The notes below the pieces were generated by a model. The model saw only the letters and a list, made by a program, of their open reading frames with translations, searched no databases and was not told the origin of the DNA. The position numbers and the translations under genes were made by a program. 64,000 nucleotides of DNA, from assembly GCF_003957295.1 (NCBI RefSeq), contig NZ_RQPJ01000021.1, positions 905,791 to 969,790 of the forward strand, read 5' to 3'. Shown here in pieces: positions 63,098 through 64,000 of the stretch. Source of the DNA: Arenibacter aquaticus. GTDB lineage: Bacteria > Bacteroidota > Bacteroidia > Flavobacteriales > Flavobacteriaceae. How positions within the stretch are numbered: the first letter of the stretch is position 1; the number at the start of each line of letters is the position of its first letter.

Positions 63098-63580
63098 ATG
63101 AAGATAAATATCGTTACAATAATTATTTTGATTACAGGGCTTCTCCCACTGGCCTCCCATTCCCAGGCAAAAAGCTACACATTTGAGCAGCTTGATAGTC
63201 TACAAACAATTGAAAGAAGAAAGGTAATCGTATTTATCCATACAGATTGGTGCCGATACTGCCAGGCAATGAAGAAAACAACCTTTAAAGCTAAAGAGGT
63301 GGTAAAAATGCTAGATGAGCATTATTGGTTCATTCAACTGAACGCCGAAGAAAAAAGAACCATTCAATTTAATGGGCAAGTATATAATTTTAAACCCACA
63401 GGTAATAATATTGGAATTCATGGGCTTGCCGAACAATTGGGATCCAAAGATGGTAAGGTTTCCTTTCCAACAGTGTGTATTATAAGTCCAGACTACAATG
63501 TCCTGATAAGGTACGATCAATTTATCTCTGCCCCCAATTTTCTCAAATTGATCAAAGATATTAATGAGTTTAGCAGATAA
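63098..63580 (+). CDS. Exported thioredoxin-like protein
   Basis: 160 residues from the ATG at 63098, five bases after the TonB receptor stop. Signal peptide (IVTIIILITGLLPLASHSQ). Thioredoxin-like fold with HTDWCRYCQAM (C52-x-x-C55), and FPTVCIISPD as cis-Pro strand (SFPT). It should be periplasmic and may reduce a metal, its carrier or the C-x-x-C in the receptor plug. The motif type is the 'thioredoxin_7'-like group rather than TlpA. Confidence 0.85.
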   Translation: MKINIVTIIILITGLLPLASHSQAKSYTFEQLDSLQTIERRKVIVFIHTDWCRYCQAMKKTTFKAKEVVKMLDEHYWFIQLNAEEKRTIQFNGQVYNFKPTGNNIGIHGLAEQLGSKDGKVSFPTVCIISPDYNVLIRYDQFISAPNFLKLIKDINEFSR

Positions 63581-63680
63581 ACTGGGATCAAGTTACTACA
63601 GTTCCCCTGAATGGCTGTACACCGATTTGTACACCTAATTAGGTGTGCACAATTGATATCAAATACAATGTCCAAAAACA

Positions 63681-63720
63681 AAAAAAACACTGAAAATCAA
63701 TTGATTAACAGTGTTTTTAT
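63681..63720. terminator. Terminator between the receptor operon and tRNA-Pro
   Basis: AAAAACACTG (63683-63692) pairs with CAGTGTTTTT (63709-63718); the loop contains AATCAATTGATT, itself palindromic. A-run on the left and T-run on the right allow termination from both sides. Confidence 0.8.
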
Positions 63721-63741
63721 TACTACCCATTTCTAGGTTCG

Positions 63742-63816
63742 TCGGGGTGGCAGGATTCGAACCTGCGACCTCCGCGTCCCAAACGCGGCGCGATAACCGG
63801 GCTACGCTACACCCCG
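63742..63816 (-). tRNA. tRNA-Pro (anticodon TGG)
   Basis: 75 nt on the minus strand: acceptor CGGGGTG...CACCCCG with discriminator A, D-arm with TAGCGTAGCCCGGTTA, anticodon stem CGCG-TTTGGGA-CGCG giving TGG, and the T-loop GGTTCGAATCC. CCA is not encoded. The last 10 bases at its 5' end (63807-63816) are also the end of the upstream protein gene on the same strand. Confidence 0.96.
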
Positions 63817-64000
63817 AAATGGTCATCTATAAAACGTTTTGCTCCTCTTTTCTTTATTCGCCGCTCCAAAATTACAGCTTCTGAACGAGATAATACTTCC
63901 AGTTGCAAAACTAATTTCCAAGGGGTCCCACTCTTGGTAGAAGGAACAATCCCTAGGTTATGTCTTTTCAATCTTTTTATGATATCCGTAGTCTGACCTA
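63807..64000 (-). CDS. GIY-YIG endonuclease-family protein (5' partial)
   Basis: Only the last 64 codons are in the window. The minus-strand frame reads GQTTDIIKRLKRHNLGIVP, then SGTPWKLVLQLEV and ERRIKKRGAKRFIDDHF, which is the second half of the GIY-YIG domain of the small UvrC-N-terminal-like (YhbQ-type) proteins common in Flavobacteriia. The stop codon TAG and the last two sense codons lie within the first 10 bases of tRNA-Pro. Function of this group is not established; it might be a decayed homing-type nuclease next to a tRNA. Confidence 0.85.
   Translation of the reverse strand, partial: GQTTDIIKRLKRHNLGIVPSTKSGTPWKLVLQLEVLSRSEAVILERRIKKRGAKRFIDDHFGV

Noticed and set aside
1..64000. 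CRISPR array, insertion sequence, integrase or rRNA genes
   Set aside because: No direct-repeat/spacer series, transposase or integrase motif, or rRNA sequence was seen on either strand.

Overview
The window looks like a chromosome segment of a marine member of the Flavobacteriaceae (Bacteroidota). The signs are low GC, a type IX secretion (T9SS) C-terminal sorting domain, TonB-dependent receptor biology, almost no Shine-Dalgarno sequences, TAnnTTTG-type -7 promoter boxes, a PnuT-type thiamine transporter behind a TPP riboswitch, and tRNA-Pro(TGG). No mobile element, integrase or CRISPR array was seen.

Layout. 0-9 kb: end of a T9SS-secreted protein, a lipoprotein, a sulfatase, a PhoD-like phosphatase and two secreted-type Gfo/Idh/MocA oxidoreductases (polysaccharide or sugar-derivative use). 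9-16.5 kb: a PPOX-fold protein and a glycolysis/fermentation block (pfkB, glk, pta, ackA) with a universal stress protein (USP). 16.5-23 kb: DUF2892, coiled-coil proteins, UbiB-like kinase, exonuclease III, a candidate non-coding RNA, and a DUF1269-like/YtxH/holin-like envelope-stress group. 23-27 kb: a LOV/PAS histidine kinase with a response regulator carrying a cNMP-binding plus Crp-type DNA-binding output. 27-37 kb: patatin, Hsp20, P-type ATPase, M50 protease-CBS, upp, DUF302, WG-repeat protein, SDR, USP, TerB-like. 37-39.6 kb: a second PAS-kinase/REC-cNBD-Crp pair. 39.7-48.1 kb: nine tandem two-domain USP genes and a thioredoxin. 48.2-55.7 kb: eRF1-like protein, MscS, ATP-cone nuclease, beta-CASP hydrolase, coiled-coil protein, lipoprotein, D-lactate dehydrogenase, cardiolipin synthase. 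56-64 kb: hypothetical proteins, TPP riboswitch-pnuT-flavoprotein, DtxR/MntR regulator opposite a TonB receptor-thioredoxin operon, tRNA-Pro and the end of a GIY-YIG protein.

Main result. Reading the intergenic regions gives 21 copies of a 12-bp palindrome, TGAY-N4-RTCA (FNR/Crp-like), between 8.9 and 55.9 kb. In every case a TAnnTTTG-like -7 box starts exactly 29.5 bp from the palindrome centre, which places the centre near -41.5 as in class II Crp/FNR-activated promoters. Three sites fit this spacing on both strands. The sites precede eight USP genes or operons that between them hold ten of the eleven USPs (nine individual genes are reached if only immediate operons are counted conservatively), and also thioredoxin, hsp20, the M50-upp operon, DUF302, TerB, patatin, cardiolipin synthase, the lipoprotein-ldhA operon, three related coiled-coil genes, the candidate ncRNA, and the first kinase/regulator operon itself. 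The simplest model is a stress/low-energy survival regulon directly run by the two REC-cNBD-Crp response regulators. One partner kinase has a LOV domain with all flavin-binding signature residues (blue light). The other has a FixL-like PAS. This is an inference from sequence; no expression or binding data were available.
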